The notes under the pieces were generated by a model. The model did not search any database and had not been told where the DNA came from. It saw only the letters and a program-made list of their open reading frames with translations. This document shows, in pieces, positions 43,924 through 54,158 of a stretch of 64,000 nucleotides of DNA. The first letter of the stretch is position 1. Each line of letters opens with the position of its first letter. The position numbers and the translations under genes were made by a program. The stretch covers positions 4,109,501 through 4,173,500 of the forward strand of contig JAUMIR010000015.1 of NCBI GenBank assembly GCA_030847615.1, in the 5' to 3' direction. The stretch comes from Gambelia wislizenii (taxonomy: Eukaryota > Chordata > Lepidosauria > Squamata > Crotaphytidae).

Positions 43924-44753
43924 CTGAAGGTGAAATAACAGCCATGGGCTGGGCTGTAACTATTGATCGTTCCATATTAGGTGCTCTAATTAATACATCG
44001 CCTTTGCCACTAAAAATAATCTAACCATAGACTATTTGAACTGGGGAATCTCCATGAAATAGACCAAATGTCTCCCAGTGCAGAAAGGGGGGGAAGATAA
44101 ATTACATCACTCAACGGGGAATTTCCCATCCAGATAGTGGCATCCGTACTAGAGAAATAATCCAGGTTGAAACTGGATTATTTGCATGGCTCCTTGCTGT
44201 GGAATCCTGGGATGTGTAGTTTGGTGAGGCACCAGCACACTTTGGCAGAGAAAGCTAGAGACTTTGTAAAACTACGTATCCCAGGATTCCATAGGAAGGA
44301 ACCATGCAAATAATCCAGTTTCAACCTGGATTATCTGTGTCCTGTGGATTCCCCCAAGGCACCAGCACACTTTGGCTAAAGACTTTGTAAAACTACAAAT
44401 CCCAGGATTCCATAGGAAGGAATCGTGCAAATAATCCAGTTTCAACCTGGATTATTTGTGTTTTGTAGATTCCCCCAAGGCACCAGCACACTTTAGCAGA
44501 GAAGGCTAGAGACTTTGTAAAACTACATATCCCAGGACTCCAGAGGATGGACCACGCACATAATCCAGTTTCAACCTGGATTATGTGTGTCCTGTGGATT
44601 CGTCCAAGCCTGGGGAGGGGAATAATCACATTATCTTTCTCTTCTATTTCAGCAACCTTTTTTTATTTTTAAAGGAGTGTGAATTATCACCAAACCAATG
44701 GGATATATATATATATAATTTTGGTTGCAGATCTGATCAGCTCTTAAGCTTCA
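43866..44753 (+). repeat. Left arm of an inverted duplication
   Basis: Pairs in reverse orientation with 45061-45584. Shared blocks in order: a CR1 tail; gaaataacagcc-tgggctgggct; cctttgccactaaaaataat; tgtctcccagtgcagaaag; aaaggagtgtgaattatc; cagatctgatcagctct. The arm is interrupted at 44139-44611 by a rearranged MITE absent from the other arm. Confidence 0.85.
44139..44611. mobile_element. Palindromic MITE with its right half repeated three times
   Basis: Left end agagaaataatccaggttg. The half containing caccagcacactttgg, aaactacaaatcccaggatt and aatccagtttcaacctggat appears three times in tandem, about 115-130 bases apart. Confidence 0.8.
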
Positions 44754-45060
44754 GAGGAGGATAAATGCCACTTTAAAAAAAAACACAGGGAGAATAGGAG
44801 AGAGGAATTAACTTAATTAAACCTAATCAACATTATTTAAGATATTCCCAGAAGTCTGTCCCCAATGAAGTTTACCTTACAGATAAAAGGAAACGGAAGA
44901 GAGCCAAATCGAATTAAATTCCTGGATTTTGCCATCGCCTGACAGGCGGGGAAATGGGGTGGGTGGGTGAGGAAGAGGAGGGTGGGGGAAAGAGATCCAC
45001 AAAGGCCATCTAGTCCAGCCCCTTGTCATGTAGGAATATACAGCTATAGTGCGGTAAGGC
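44754..45060. other. Spacer of the inverted duplication
   Basis: About 307 bases between the arms. 44800-44940 is unique-looking AT-rich DNA. 44997-45042 is a short CR1 piece (ggccatctagtccagcccc). Confidence 0.6.
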
Positions 45061-45584
45061 AGAGCTGATCAGATCTGCGCCCAAAATAAAATATAATTTT
45101 TTAACAAAATTGCCTGGGTTTGGTGATCATAGAATCATAGAGTTGGAAGGGACCACAAAGGCCATCTAGTCCAACCCCCTTTCTGCCATACAGGAATACC
45201 CAATCAAAGCACTCCCAATGACAGATGGCCATCCAGCCTATTCTTAAAAACCTCCAAAGAAGGATAATTCACACTCCTTTAAAAAGAAAAAAGAAAGAAG
45301 GTTCCTGAAATAAAAGAGAAAGTTAATGCTGTTATTTTCCCGGAGACGTAGATTATCTTTCCCACCCCTCTTTCTGCACTGGGAGACATTTGGTGTATTT
45401 CATGGAGATTCAAATAGTATATGGTTAGATTATTTTTAGTGGCAAAGGCAATGTATTGATTAGTGCTCCTAATAAGCAATGATCAATAGTTGCAGCCCAG
45501 CCCAGGGCTGTTATTTCACTTTCAGTCATAGAATCATAGAGTTGGAAGGTACCCCCAAGGGCCATCTAGTCCAACCCCATTCTT
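45061..45584 (-). repeat. Right arm of an inverted duplication
   Basis: Reverse-complement partner of 43866-44753. It is interrupted at about 45126-45262 by a reverse CR1 3' fragment that the left arm lacks. The outer end is a CR1 tail (45525-45584) that matches the left arm's tail. Confidence 0.85.
45126..45262 (-). mobile_element. CR1 LINE 3' fragment inside the right arm
   Basis: atcatagaatcatagagttg through aaacctccaaagaagga. Its flanks are contiguous in the left arm (gaattatcaccaaacc), so it inserted after the duplication. Confidence 0.85.
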
Positions 45585-45594
45585 ATCATCAGCC

Positions 45595-45795
45595 TTATCG
45601 CACTATACTGTTATAGCACTGTTATGCCACTTTAACTTGCTCTGGCTGCCTCCTGGGATCTGTAGTTTACTAAGGGCTCTCTTAGTCTGAGAAGGCTCAA
45701 TACCCCTCCCTACTCTGCAAATCCCAGAATTCCACAGGAGGCAGCCAGAGCGATTAGTGGAATAATAGCGCTATAACAGTGTAGTGAGATCCGCT
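45595..45795. mobile_element. Palindromic MITE, gcactatactgttatagc ends
   Basis: Left end tatcgcactatactgttata and right end ctataacagtgtagtgagat are inverted repeats. The inner inverted pair is of the ctgggatctgtagttt / aaatcccagaattcc type. Confidence 0.75.
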
Positions 45796-45910
45796 GCAAA
45801 ATTAGGAGCGCTGGGCAGCAAAGGGGGGGTGCAAAGCAAAGGAAGAAGAAGAAGAAGAGACACACCCAGTCCCACACCCACCCACCCATATCCCCGGGCC
45901 CCCTCCCATT

Positions 45911-46140
45911 TCATGGCTGTTGGGTGCCATCCAGTCATTTCTGACTTCAGGAGACCCTTTTAGGAGTTTTTTTTTTTTAAAGAGTACAATATTTGAATAT
46001 ACTGTACTGTATTCAATTAAAAAAAAATCTTTGCATTGTTTTAATGGGTTTTAATTTGCTCCTGGGCCCAGGAGCCCTTGGGAGCTGCGCCAAGCCATAG
46101 AGAAAGGCTGGAAAGAAATGAATAAATAAATTCTGTCCTA
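45911..46140. mobile_element. SINE tail (reverse) and L2 3' tail fragments
   Basis: 45911-45965 reads like the reverse of a tRNA-SINE 3' end (gggtgccatccagtcattt). 46010-46140 is an L2-type 3' end finishing gaaatgaataaataaattc. Confidence 0.5.
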
Positions 46141-46158
46141 GGGTGTGTGTTTTTTTTT

Positions 46159-46318
46159 CTTGGCAAGGTTTGTTCAGAGGTTTGTTCCTCTGAGGCCGAG
46201 AGAGTGTGGCTTGGCTAAGGTCACCCAGTGGGGTTTTTTCCCCATGGTCGTTGGGTGGGGATTCGAACATGGGTCTGGTGGTTGCCCAAGGCTCAAACCA
46301 CTAGGCACGCTGTCTCTT
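46159..46318 (-). mobile_element. tRNA-derived SINE
   Basis: Reverse orientation: ttcttggcaaggtttgttca, ctctgaggccgagagagtgt, ggtcacccagtgggg, then a head with ggggattcgaacatggg (B box). Confidence 0.82.
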
Positions 46319-46770
46319 AGCTCCCAATTTATTGTGGTCTCTGCCTCTCCTCCTCCTCCTTCCTCCTACTGATCTACGAATCCTGTGCCCCCCTCTCAAT
46401 TAGCTCCATCATCATCATCATCATCATCCTCTGTACAGATACACGATTTCTGTGCCCTTTCCTTTAGCTTCCATTTTTATTGTATATTATTATCATTAGT
46501 ATCATTATGATTTATCCAACTGATATAGGATTCTGGTGCACCCCCTCAATTAACTTCCATTTTATAGTGGATGGTGGTGGTGGTGATGGTGATGAATCAC
46601 CCAAACACCCGTTGGCTTATCCTACCCCTCCAGACACAGGTTCCTTTCCCCTATTCCATCAGCTCCTATTTTGTGACTGTGGATGATGGGACTAGTGATT
46701 CATCCTCCAAACACCTGGATTCTCACCCTTTCCACTTGCTCCCCATTTGCCCAGTCCGCTTCCTCAACCC
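46312..46770. repeat. Degenerate ~105-bp tandem repeat, about 4-5 units
   Basis: Units recur with the order attcatcc/gatctacg-like text, -acacctggattct/aatcctgtgc, pyrimidine-rich text, then agctcccatttattgtg-like text and ATG/TGG-rich text. Heavily diverged between units. Confidence 0.55.
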
Positions 46771-46799
46771 CCCAAAGCTTCAAAAGTTCCTTTCTCCAG

Positions 46800-46990
46800 C
46801 CTATCTATATATTTATTTATTCATTCATTTATTCATGTATTTATTGGATTTATACTCTGCCTTTATCCCAAGATGGGAGTCCAAGAGGCTTACAATATTT
46901 TTCTTTTTAAAAAAATACAACTTAAACATGACAAATTAACAAAAGTTAAAACAAAAAAAATTACTGCATATTAATTCTTAGCAATTGACT
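46800..46990 (-). mobile_element. LINE 3' tail fragment
   Basis: tttattcatgtatttattgg, then actctgcctttatcccaaga and aagaggcttacaatat: reverse-oriented L2-like tail. Confidence 0.55.
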
Positions 46991-47129
46991 TTTTCTCCGC
47001 CACCCTTCCCACCCCAAATGCAGACCTGGGGTTTTAAATCTGACCCGAGGGGGCAAGAGGGAAATGTGGAGTGTGTTTTTGTTGGAATATATAGTTGCAA
47101 TCCAATATGCTGACTTGTTTAACTGTTGG

Positions 47130-47305
47130 AAAGGGTTAATGCTGCTTTTATGTTTTTTAATGTTGTTTTTGTCTGGTTTTTTTTTTAAACTGTGTATGTT
47201 TTAATTGCTTTTTTAATTGAGGTTTTCATTGTTTTGCCAGCTGCCTTGAGTCCCACTTTGGGAGAAAGGTGGCATAGGAGTTGTACAAATAAAATAAAAT
47301 AAAAA
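47130..47305 (+). mobile_element. L2 LINE 3' tail
   Basis: gccagctgccttgagtccca, gggagaaaggtggcatagga and final aaataaaataaaat. Confidence 0.65.
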
Positions 47306-47411
47306 CAGAGGAGGGCTTGAGACATCACTTTTTTCAACAAACAAACAGATCATAATACTTTACACCCAACACTTGCTAGAGTGTTTTTTATGATTTTTTT
47401 TGGGGGGGGGT

Positions 47412-48030
47412 TAAGGTTTGGTTTGAAAAGGAAACTAAAGGTTGCAACCTTAAAAGGACTTAGGAGGGAACAAACTGCACAGAGAAGAGTGATATTATTT
47501 TTATTCTTCTTATTATTATTATTGTTATTATTAGGGGGAAGATTTAAAAAATACCCTTTATTTTTTATTATCTTTTTTTGTTGAGGTTTGGTTTGAAAAG
47601 GAAACTAAAGGTTGCAACCTTAAAATGACTTAGGAGGGAGAAAACTGCATAGAGAAGGGTGATATTATTAATATTATTATTATTAGATTAGGTGAGGGGG
47701 AAGATTAAAAAATATCCTTTCTTTTTTATAATCTTTTTTGTTGTTGTTGTTGTTAAAAAAGGAAACTAAAAGTTGCAACCCTCAAATGACTTAGGAGGGA
47801 GCAAACTGCATAGAGAAGAGTGATATTATTATTATTATTATTATTAGGGGGAAGATTTAAAAAATACCCTTTATTTTTTATGATCTTTTTTGTTGTTGTT
47901 AAGGTTTGGTTTGAAAAGGAAACTAAAGGTTGCAACCCTAAAATGACTTAGGAGGGAGCAAACTGCATAGAGAAGAGTGATATTATTATTATTATTATTA
48001 TTATTAGGTGAGGGGGAAGATTTTAAAAAA
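47412..48030. repeat. Tandem array, ~155-172-bp unit, 4 units
   Basis: Units start near 47412, 47584, 47745 and 47900 with aggtttggtttgaaaaggaa, continue ctaaaggttgcaaccttaaa and agagaagagtgatattatta, then gggggaagatttaaaaaata. Length varies through the ATT and GTT microsatellites inside each unit. Confidence 0.9.
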
Positions 48031-49220
48031 TGTCCTTTAAGGCAGATCATTCTTTCAAAATAAAAATAAAAACATCTTCCATTCTTTCTTTCTCTCCTTA
48101 GTAAGAAGCCTGTTCAATATCTTTTGTTTCCCCTCTATTGATCTTCCTTCCTTTTCTTATCGATCCTCATATTAAGGCTCAGAGACACTGGAGGGGTGGA
48201 GGGGCAGAGAGAGAGAAAACCTGTTCAAATGGGGGAGGATGAGAAGCCCCCCTTTTCCCATCCAATTGGGCAGAAACGGTAACGCCTGTAACGCCTCCCT
48301 TTATAACGCCCCCCCCTTTGCAACGTTACTGGATCTCCCAACAATGTGGATTTTTAAAGGGTTTATTTTTGGAGGGGGGGTTAGTAGTTGTGAGCTTCCA
48401 TGCAAAAATGAATCCCACCAAGGTTCAAAAAGGAAGGCTTGCAGCTGAGACAGTGTGCCTGGGGTTATTATGTCCCCCCTTTCTATTTTGCTATTAGCAT
48501 CTGAAAACAGAAAATGCAAAGGGTTGGAAACATAGGATCTCTATTTCCTAATTTGTCAGGGGGGGGTCATATAAAAGGGGCAGCACAGAGACACAAATGC
48601 ATAGAATATTTATATAAAATATAAAATTTATATTTTTATATAAAATATAAAATCAGGCACACACCCTGGATTGACATTTATGCAACATTTGGGAAATGCC
48701 AGGTTGGTTTCTTTGTTTGTTGACATCAAGCAAGTTGTCTTCATTCAACCCAGCGTGCACTTAAAATCAGTATTTCTACCCTCTCTAGATGGTTAATGTA
48801 CATGCCCTTTTTTTCTCCCTCTGTGTGTGTGTTATTGTTTTCTAAATGCAAATATTTCTGGCACTCTTTATTTTGGATGAACTAATGGGCAGGTCTTGGA
48901 AGAGACAGAAGTGGGTGGGTGGAAATTCTTTTTTAAAAATCCCTGCGAAATAAAATAATAATAATAATAAAAAATCAGGTAAGGCTGTTGAAAGGTCTCA
49001 CTGTCGATTTATATGTTTGCTTTGGAGCTTGGAGGAGATTGTGTGTGTTTGTGAAACAGACAGACACACACACACCAGAGGGGGAGCAGAGAGAGGGAAT
49101 ATTTCTGAGTGTGTAAATTTGCTTTCTCTAGGGAAAAAGGGAATAATAAGTTAAATTGAAGAGGCATTATGAAATATCAGGTTGGCTATTCCTTTCCCTG
49201 CTTGTTATGTGCATTCAAGT
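48031..49220. other. Unique-looking DNA, no gene
   Basis: No repeat recognised apart from small AT, TAA and GT runs. No coding signal. Confidence 0.4.
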
Positions 49221-49227
49221 ATTTTTC

Positions 49228-49530
49228 CCCCAGAAGGGGTTTGCCTTCCCCTTCCTCTGAGGCTGAGAGATTGGAACTCGCCTAAGGTCACCCAATGGGT
49301 TTCTATGGGGTGTGTGGGGATTTCAACCCTGGAGCCAGAGTCCAACACTCTAACTGCTAGACCACCCTGCCTGTCAAAGGTTTTTCCTGGTCAAATTTCT
49401 TCAGAGGAGGTTTGCTATTGCTTTCCTTTAAGGCAAAGAGAGTAGGATTTGTTCAAGGTCACCCAGCACGGATGAGCCAGGATTTGAACTCTGGCCTACA
49501 GTGAAACCACTGCACCAGCTCTAAAGAAAC
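49228..49530 (-). mobile_element. Two adjacent tRNA-derived SINE copies
   Basis: Both reverse-oriented: 49228-49372 (cctctgaggctgagagattg, ggtcacccaatgggtttcta, gggatttcaaccctggagcc) and 49375-49530 (ggtttgctattgctttcctt, ggtcacccagcacggatgag, ggatttgaactctggcc). Confidence 0.8.
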
Positions 49531-49544
49531 ATCGTCTAGATGAG

Positions 49545-49985
49545 AGGATATAATGCTGATTGCTACGCATTAACGCAAAATTGCAGCAGCGTTCCTTTGT
49601 CTCCACAGTCCTTTGGCAAAATCGCTGGTATGCAATGCTATCAGTTCACACGCAGCCATGCCTGCGAATCAATATGGTGGTCGGGAGTGAATCACTCATT
49701 CTCCACAAGTTGTAGCCACTGCACAGGTTTTTAAAAAAAACTGTAAATCTAAGGTGCACAACTGCGACCTTCTGCTTAAAAAAGCTGTTTGGTTGCACAG
49801 TGAAACAGCGTACAATCGATACCGCAAAATTAAAAAATGGTGCTTCCAGCCACTTCATAGCTGGCAAGCCCACCCCTACGCACATCTAACCAAGCAACTT
49901 TCCACTTCCGCCCTGCACAGTGATGTGAATTGGTTGCCCAAATGAGTGGTAATGTGCTTTTCCGTGTATTTTTAATAAAACCTTG
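49545..49985 (-). repeat. Ancient ~450-bp dispersed repeat (copy B)
   Basis: Reverse complement aligns with 12265-12725 over most of its length (gcagaaggtcgcagttg, ggagacaaaggaacgctgct, agcattatatcctctcat). It may extend to about 50070. No family recognised. Confidence 0.65.
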
Positions 49986-50129
49986 GGAGAAGCTGCGAAG
50001 AATTTTCTCCTTGGAGTTTTTGGCCCCCCTTCTTCTGAGTACAGCGAATCACCGCAGGATCTCGTTGGGACAAAAGGTAATCTCCTCACATTTTATGAGG
50101 AGTTTTTTCACCATTAGACAAGTTTTCTT

Positions 50130-50288
50130 GGCCAAATTTCTTCAGGGGTGGCGTGCTCTTGCCTTCCTCTGAGGATGAGAGGGTGGGACTTGACCAAGGT
50201 GAGTTTCTATGGCTGCGTGGGGATTCGAACCCTGGTCTTGCCATATCCTAGTCCAACTTCTCAAACCGCTACACCACACTGCCTTTCT
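50130..50288 (-). mobile_element. tRNA-derived SINE
   Basis: Reverse orientation: cttggccaaatttcttcagg, cctctgaggatgagagggtg, ggggattcgaaccctggtct (B box), caaaccgctacaccacactg. Confidence 0.85.
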
Positions 50289-50341
50289 CCCTCACCTCTC
50301 TCCTGCCCCCAAACCCATGTTTTTAAAGATTGGTTTATCAT

Positions 50342-51018
50342 AAAAAAGCCAATGCGATTCTAGGCTGCATTCATAGGAGTGTAGTATCTAGATCAAGGGA
50401 AGTAATAGTGCCCCTGTATTCTGCTTTGGTCAGACCTCACCGGGAGTACTGTGTCCAGTTCTGGGCACCACAATTCAGGAAGGATATTGAGAAGCTGGAA
50501 GCTGTCCAGAGGAGACTGACCAAAACGGTGGGAAGTCTGGAAGCCATTCTGCCCAATGAGGAGGAGCGGCTTAGGGAGCTGGGTATGTTTAGTCTGGAGA
50601 AGAGAAGGTTGAGAGGAGACATGATAGCCATGTTTAAATATCTGAAGGGATGTCATACTGAGGATGGAGCAAGCTTGTTTTCTGCTGCTCCAGAGACTAG
50701 GATACAGAGCAATGGGTTCACACTACAGGAAAAGAGATTCCACCTAAACATTAATCATCATCATCATCATCATCATTTTATTTATATCCTGCCCCTCTAC
50801 AAAACGCAATTGGGACGGCTTACAACATGAGAGGAACTTTCTGACAGTAAGAGCTGTTTGGAAGTGGAATGCACTGCCTCGTAGTGTGGTGGAGTCTCCT
50901 TCTTTGGAGGTCTTTAAACAGAGGCTGGGTGGCCATCTGGCGGGGATTTCCTGCGTGGCAGAAGGAGGTTGGACTAGATGGCCCTTGGGGTCTCTGCCAA
51001 CTCTATGATTCCATGATT
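50342..51018 (+). mobile_element. CR1 LINE 3' fragment interrupted by a short insertion
   Basis: Encodes the end of CR1 ORF2 ([60 protein letters not shown] text) and ends ctatgattccatgattg. About 74 bases at 50753-50826 (ATC repeat plus tttatttatatcctgcccct) interrupt it. The insert looks like a reverse L2/SINE tail. Confidence 0.9.
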
Positions 51019-51420
51019 GTTGCTGTGGGAAGGCTGAAATTCTCTGATATTTCCCCTTCAAATCATTTTAGTCTGGATCCAGTGCATTGACCACTGAATA
51101 TAAAATATGACCATTATTTCCATCTGCTTTGGTTCTGAATAAAAAGCAGGATAGATACCCCCCAACGAAAGAGGATTCTCCTTCTTCCCCCAAGTCAAAC
51201 CGTTTGTCTATCAATTATCCACCTTATTAATGCATAACTGCTAGAAGATTAATTTGGTTTTATGTGAATGCAGTATGACTCTGTGTAACCTGAACTCTCA
51301 TCAGTTGCAGAAATTTCATGAAACACACACACACACACACACACACATGCATATTGATCACCAGAGGAAATCAACATGATACATTTCCCCATGTTTGAGA
51401 GCAATGACTGCATTAGATTT
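51019..51420. other. No gene; (CA)n at 51326-51348
   Basis: Unique-looking AT-rich DNA with a CA microsatellite. Confidence 0.45.
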
Positions 51421-51424
51421 ATTT

Positions 51425-52035
51425 ATTTTAATATATATGTATATCCACCTACGACTCCTTGAGCGCTTTCATCAGCGCTGTCTATGCACAATCCTAAATA
51501 TACGCTGGACTGACTATGTGACGAATGTTGCTGTCCTTGAGCAAGCAGGGATCACCAGCATGGAGGCCATGATATTGAGAACGCAGCTGCGCTGGGCAGG
51601 GCACGTTTCTAGGATGGAGGACCATCGCCTCCCAAAAATAGTACTCTACGGTGAACTCGCCACGGGTCAGCGTAAGAGGGGCGCTCCAAAAAAGCGATAC
51701 AAGGACTCCCTGAAACAACATCTCAGGCTCGGCCAAATTGATCACCAACAATGGTCCGCCCTGGCCTCACATCGGGAGGCATGGAGACGCACGATCCACA
51801 ATGCTGCAGCCTTATTTGAGAACTCACGCCGAACAAGTCTTGAAGAGAAACGACAACATAGAAAGAATCACAACCCAAAAACAGCACCCAAGGAGACCTT
51901 CTGCTGTGCTTTCTGCAACCGGACTTGTTTATCTCGGATTGGCCTTTTTAGTCATCAGCGCGCTTGCAGGAAGCACGGGACGAGTCCTTCCTGAATCTTC
52001 GTTTGCGAAGAAAAGCCAGAGAGAAATATATTAGA
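51425..52035 (+). pseudogene. LINE ORF2 C-terminal remnant with terminal zinc-finger motif
   Basis: An open frame to the stop at 51992-51994 encodes the C-terminal part of a non-LTR retrotransposon polyprotein. Blocks are LERFHQRCLCTILNIRW, LRTQLRWAGHVSRMEDHRLP and GQRKRGAPKKRYKDSLK, then at the end CCAFCNRTCLSRIGLFSHQR followed by AC, a C-x2-C-x12-H-x4-C finger. The LRWAGHVSRM...KIVLYGEL style is common in LINE proteins of fish, reptiles and invertebrates. The clade is not CR1 or L2; I cannot name it. Everything 5' of this, including the RT core, is missing. The frame is unusually intact compared with the CR1 remnants here. Confidence 0.75.
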
Positions 52036-52039
52036 ACAC

Positions 52040-52674
52040 TGGATAATCTTGAAGAACGACCCTCTTTTGTGAGTTTGGAAGCCTAAAGTTTATGTTTTGT
52101 TTTTTAACACAAGCAGACAATGGCGAGAGAGTGTCACTCCAAAATTTTCAAATTTCCTACCAGGGGGAAGGAAGGCCAGAATGGATTTTGCCGTCTTTTG
52201 GAAAATTAATCCGTTTTGAATTTTTTACACCGTGAAATTCATGAAATGCAATTTCATGAAGCTGAATCATTGGTGAGCTGTCAATTGCTCCCCTCCTTCT
52301 TGTTTCTTGCCATTAATTCACCTTTCTGCTCAACAAAATCTTCACTGCTGCGCGCACAGCCATGTTTTCGGTATTCTAATGCGGGAGTGGCAGTTCTGGC
52401 CCACCATAGAGGGCTGTTGTGAGAATCCCTGCAAGGATAAGGTGTAAACTGTCCCAAAACGTGCCCTAGCCTTCCCCAACCCAGCAAAAAATTCAAAATG
52501 GATTAATTTTCTTAAAGATAGCAAAATCCATTCCGGCCTTCCTTCCCCCCCCCCCCCCGTAGGAAATTTGAAAGTTTTGGAGTGACACTCTCTCACTATT
52601 CTCTGCTAGTGTTAAAAAACAAAAACTCTAGGTTTCCAAACTCACAAAAGGGGGTCGTTCTTCAAGATTATCCA
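52040..52674. mobile_element. Fold-back element with ~190-bp terminal inverted repeats
   Basis: Left arm 52040-52231 begins tggataatcttgaagaacga and includes gagagagtgtcactccaaaa. Right arm 52485-52674 is its inverted copy, ending ttcttcaagattatcca. The loop is about 250 bases. No open frame of note. No clear target duplication, and no other copy in the window. Confidence 0.88.
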
Positions 52675-52768
52675 CATGTGCGACTGGGGAGGATGGGAGT
52701 TGTAGCCAGACCCATCTGCAAGGCGGTTGGGATGGGGAAGCCTAGGCCTGGAAGGATATACATGGAGA

Positions 52769-53553
52769 TCATAGAATCATAGAACTGCAGAGTTGCAAGA
52801 GACCACGAGGGTCATCCAGTCCAACCCCATTCTGCCACGCAGGAAATCATGATCAAAGCATCCCCGACAGATGGCCATCCAGCCTCTGTTTAAAGACCTC
52901 CAAGGAAGGAGACCCCACCACGCTCCGAGGGAGTGTCTTCCACTGCCGAACAGCTCTTACGGTCAAAAAGTTCCTCCTAATGTTGGGGTGGGATCTCTGT
53001 TCCTGGAGCTTGCATCCATTGCTCTGTGTTCCAGTCTCTGGAGCAGCCGAAAACAAGCCTGTTCCATCCCCAATGTGACACCCCTTCATATACTTAAACA
53101 GGGCTATCATATCGCCTCTTAACTGCCTTTTGTCCAGGCTAAACATACCCAGCTCCCTAAGTCTTTCCTCATAAGACATGGTTTCCAGACCTTTCACCAT
53201 TTTAGTCACCCTCCTCTGGACACACTCCAATTTGTCCATATCCTTTTTGAATTGTGGTGCCCAGGTGAGATTCTAGGTGAGGTCTGACCAAGGCAGAATA
53301 GAATGGCACTATTACTTCCCTTGATCTGGACACAATACTTCTATTGATGCAGCCCAAAATCGCATTGGCCTTTTTAGCTGCTGTATCACACTGTTGACTC
53401 ATGTTCAACTTGTGGTCTACTAGGACTCCTAGATCCCTTTCGCACGTAGTCTCGTTCAGCCAGGTCTCTCCCATCCTATATCTATGCATTTCATTTTTTC
53501 GCCCTAAGTGCAGTACCTTACATTTCTCCGTATTGAATTTCATTTTGTTAGTA
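52769..53553 (-). mobile_element. CR1 LINE 3' fragment with RT end
   Basis: Reverse orientation from the ATTCTATG-type tail into ORF2. Minus-strand reading includes MKFNTEKCKVLHLGRKNEMH, then VLGCINRSIV-like text and the C-terminal block ending [16 protein letters not shown]. It is closely similar to the copy at 61029. Confidence 0.92.
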
Positions 53554-53679
53554 CACAAAACACAAAAATGCTTTGTGGGCATCTTGGGCAAAAGATGCTG
53601 CCCAAGATGTTTTGCCGCCTGTGGCGAAGGACCAAAGACTGTCCCCTCTCACTCATTAGTATATACACAGTCTAATTAG

Positions 53680-53949
53680 GGCCCTGTCTACACGATAAGA
53701 AAAAATCCATGCAAATTAGAATGATCGATCATTTGAATTATCAATAGTCTGTACAAACGATCACAAATTCAAATGGTTGTACAGATTTTTGCTGAGATCC
53801 GCTATTCCTCCCGAACTCCGAATTCACAGACTTTACAGGGGATTTGCAGGGCCCCCTTCCGAAAGACACAAATGTATCCGAATGGCCATTGTATACATTA
53901 TTGATCTTTCAAACGCTGTATGGATTTTTTTCATTGTGTAGACGGGGCC
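53680..53949. mobile_element. DNA transposon, gtctacacgatgaaaaa family (copy 2)
   Basis: TIRs ggccctgtctacacgataag and ttcattgtgtagacggggcc pair over about 30 bases. TAG occurs on both sides (53677-53679 and 53950-53952). A shortened relative of 29339-29946. Confidence 0.75.
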
Positions 53950-54158
53950 TAGGTTGGCAACTGGACCTTACTCCAACCAGACTGGCGTCTTCCCCTGTGT
54001 CCGAGGGCTCCCAAAATGGGTAACATGGCACACGGACACACAAACCCCTGGTCCTTTTTAACCCCTTGTTGCTCCTCTGCCGCCCCGCCATCTCTGCCAC
54101 CTAAGCTGGCTGTCTCACCCTGCCTCACGATAGGGCCGGACCTGTGAAAAGTCTAAGG

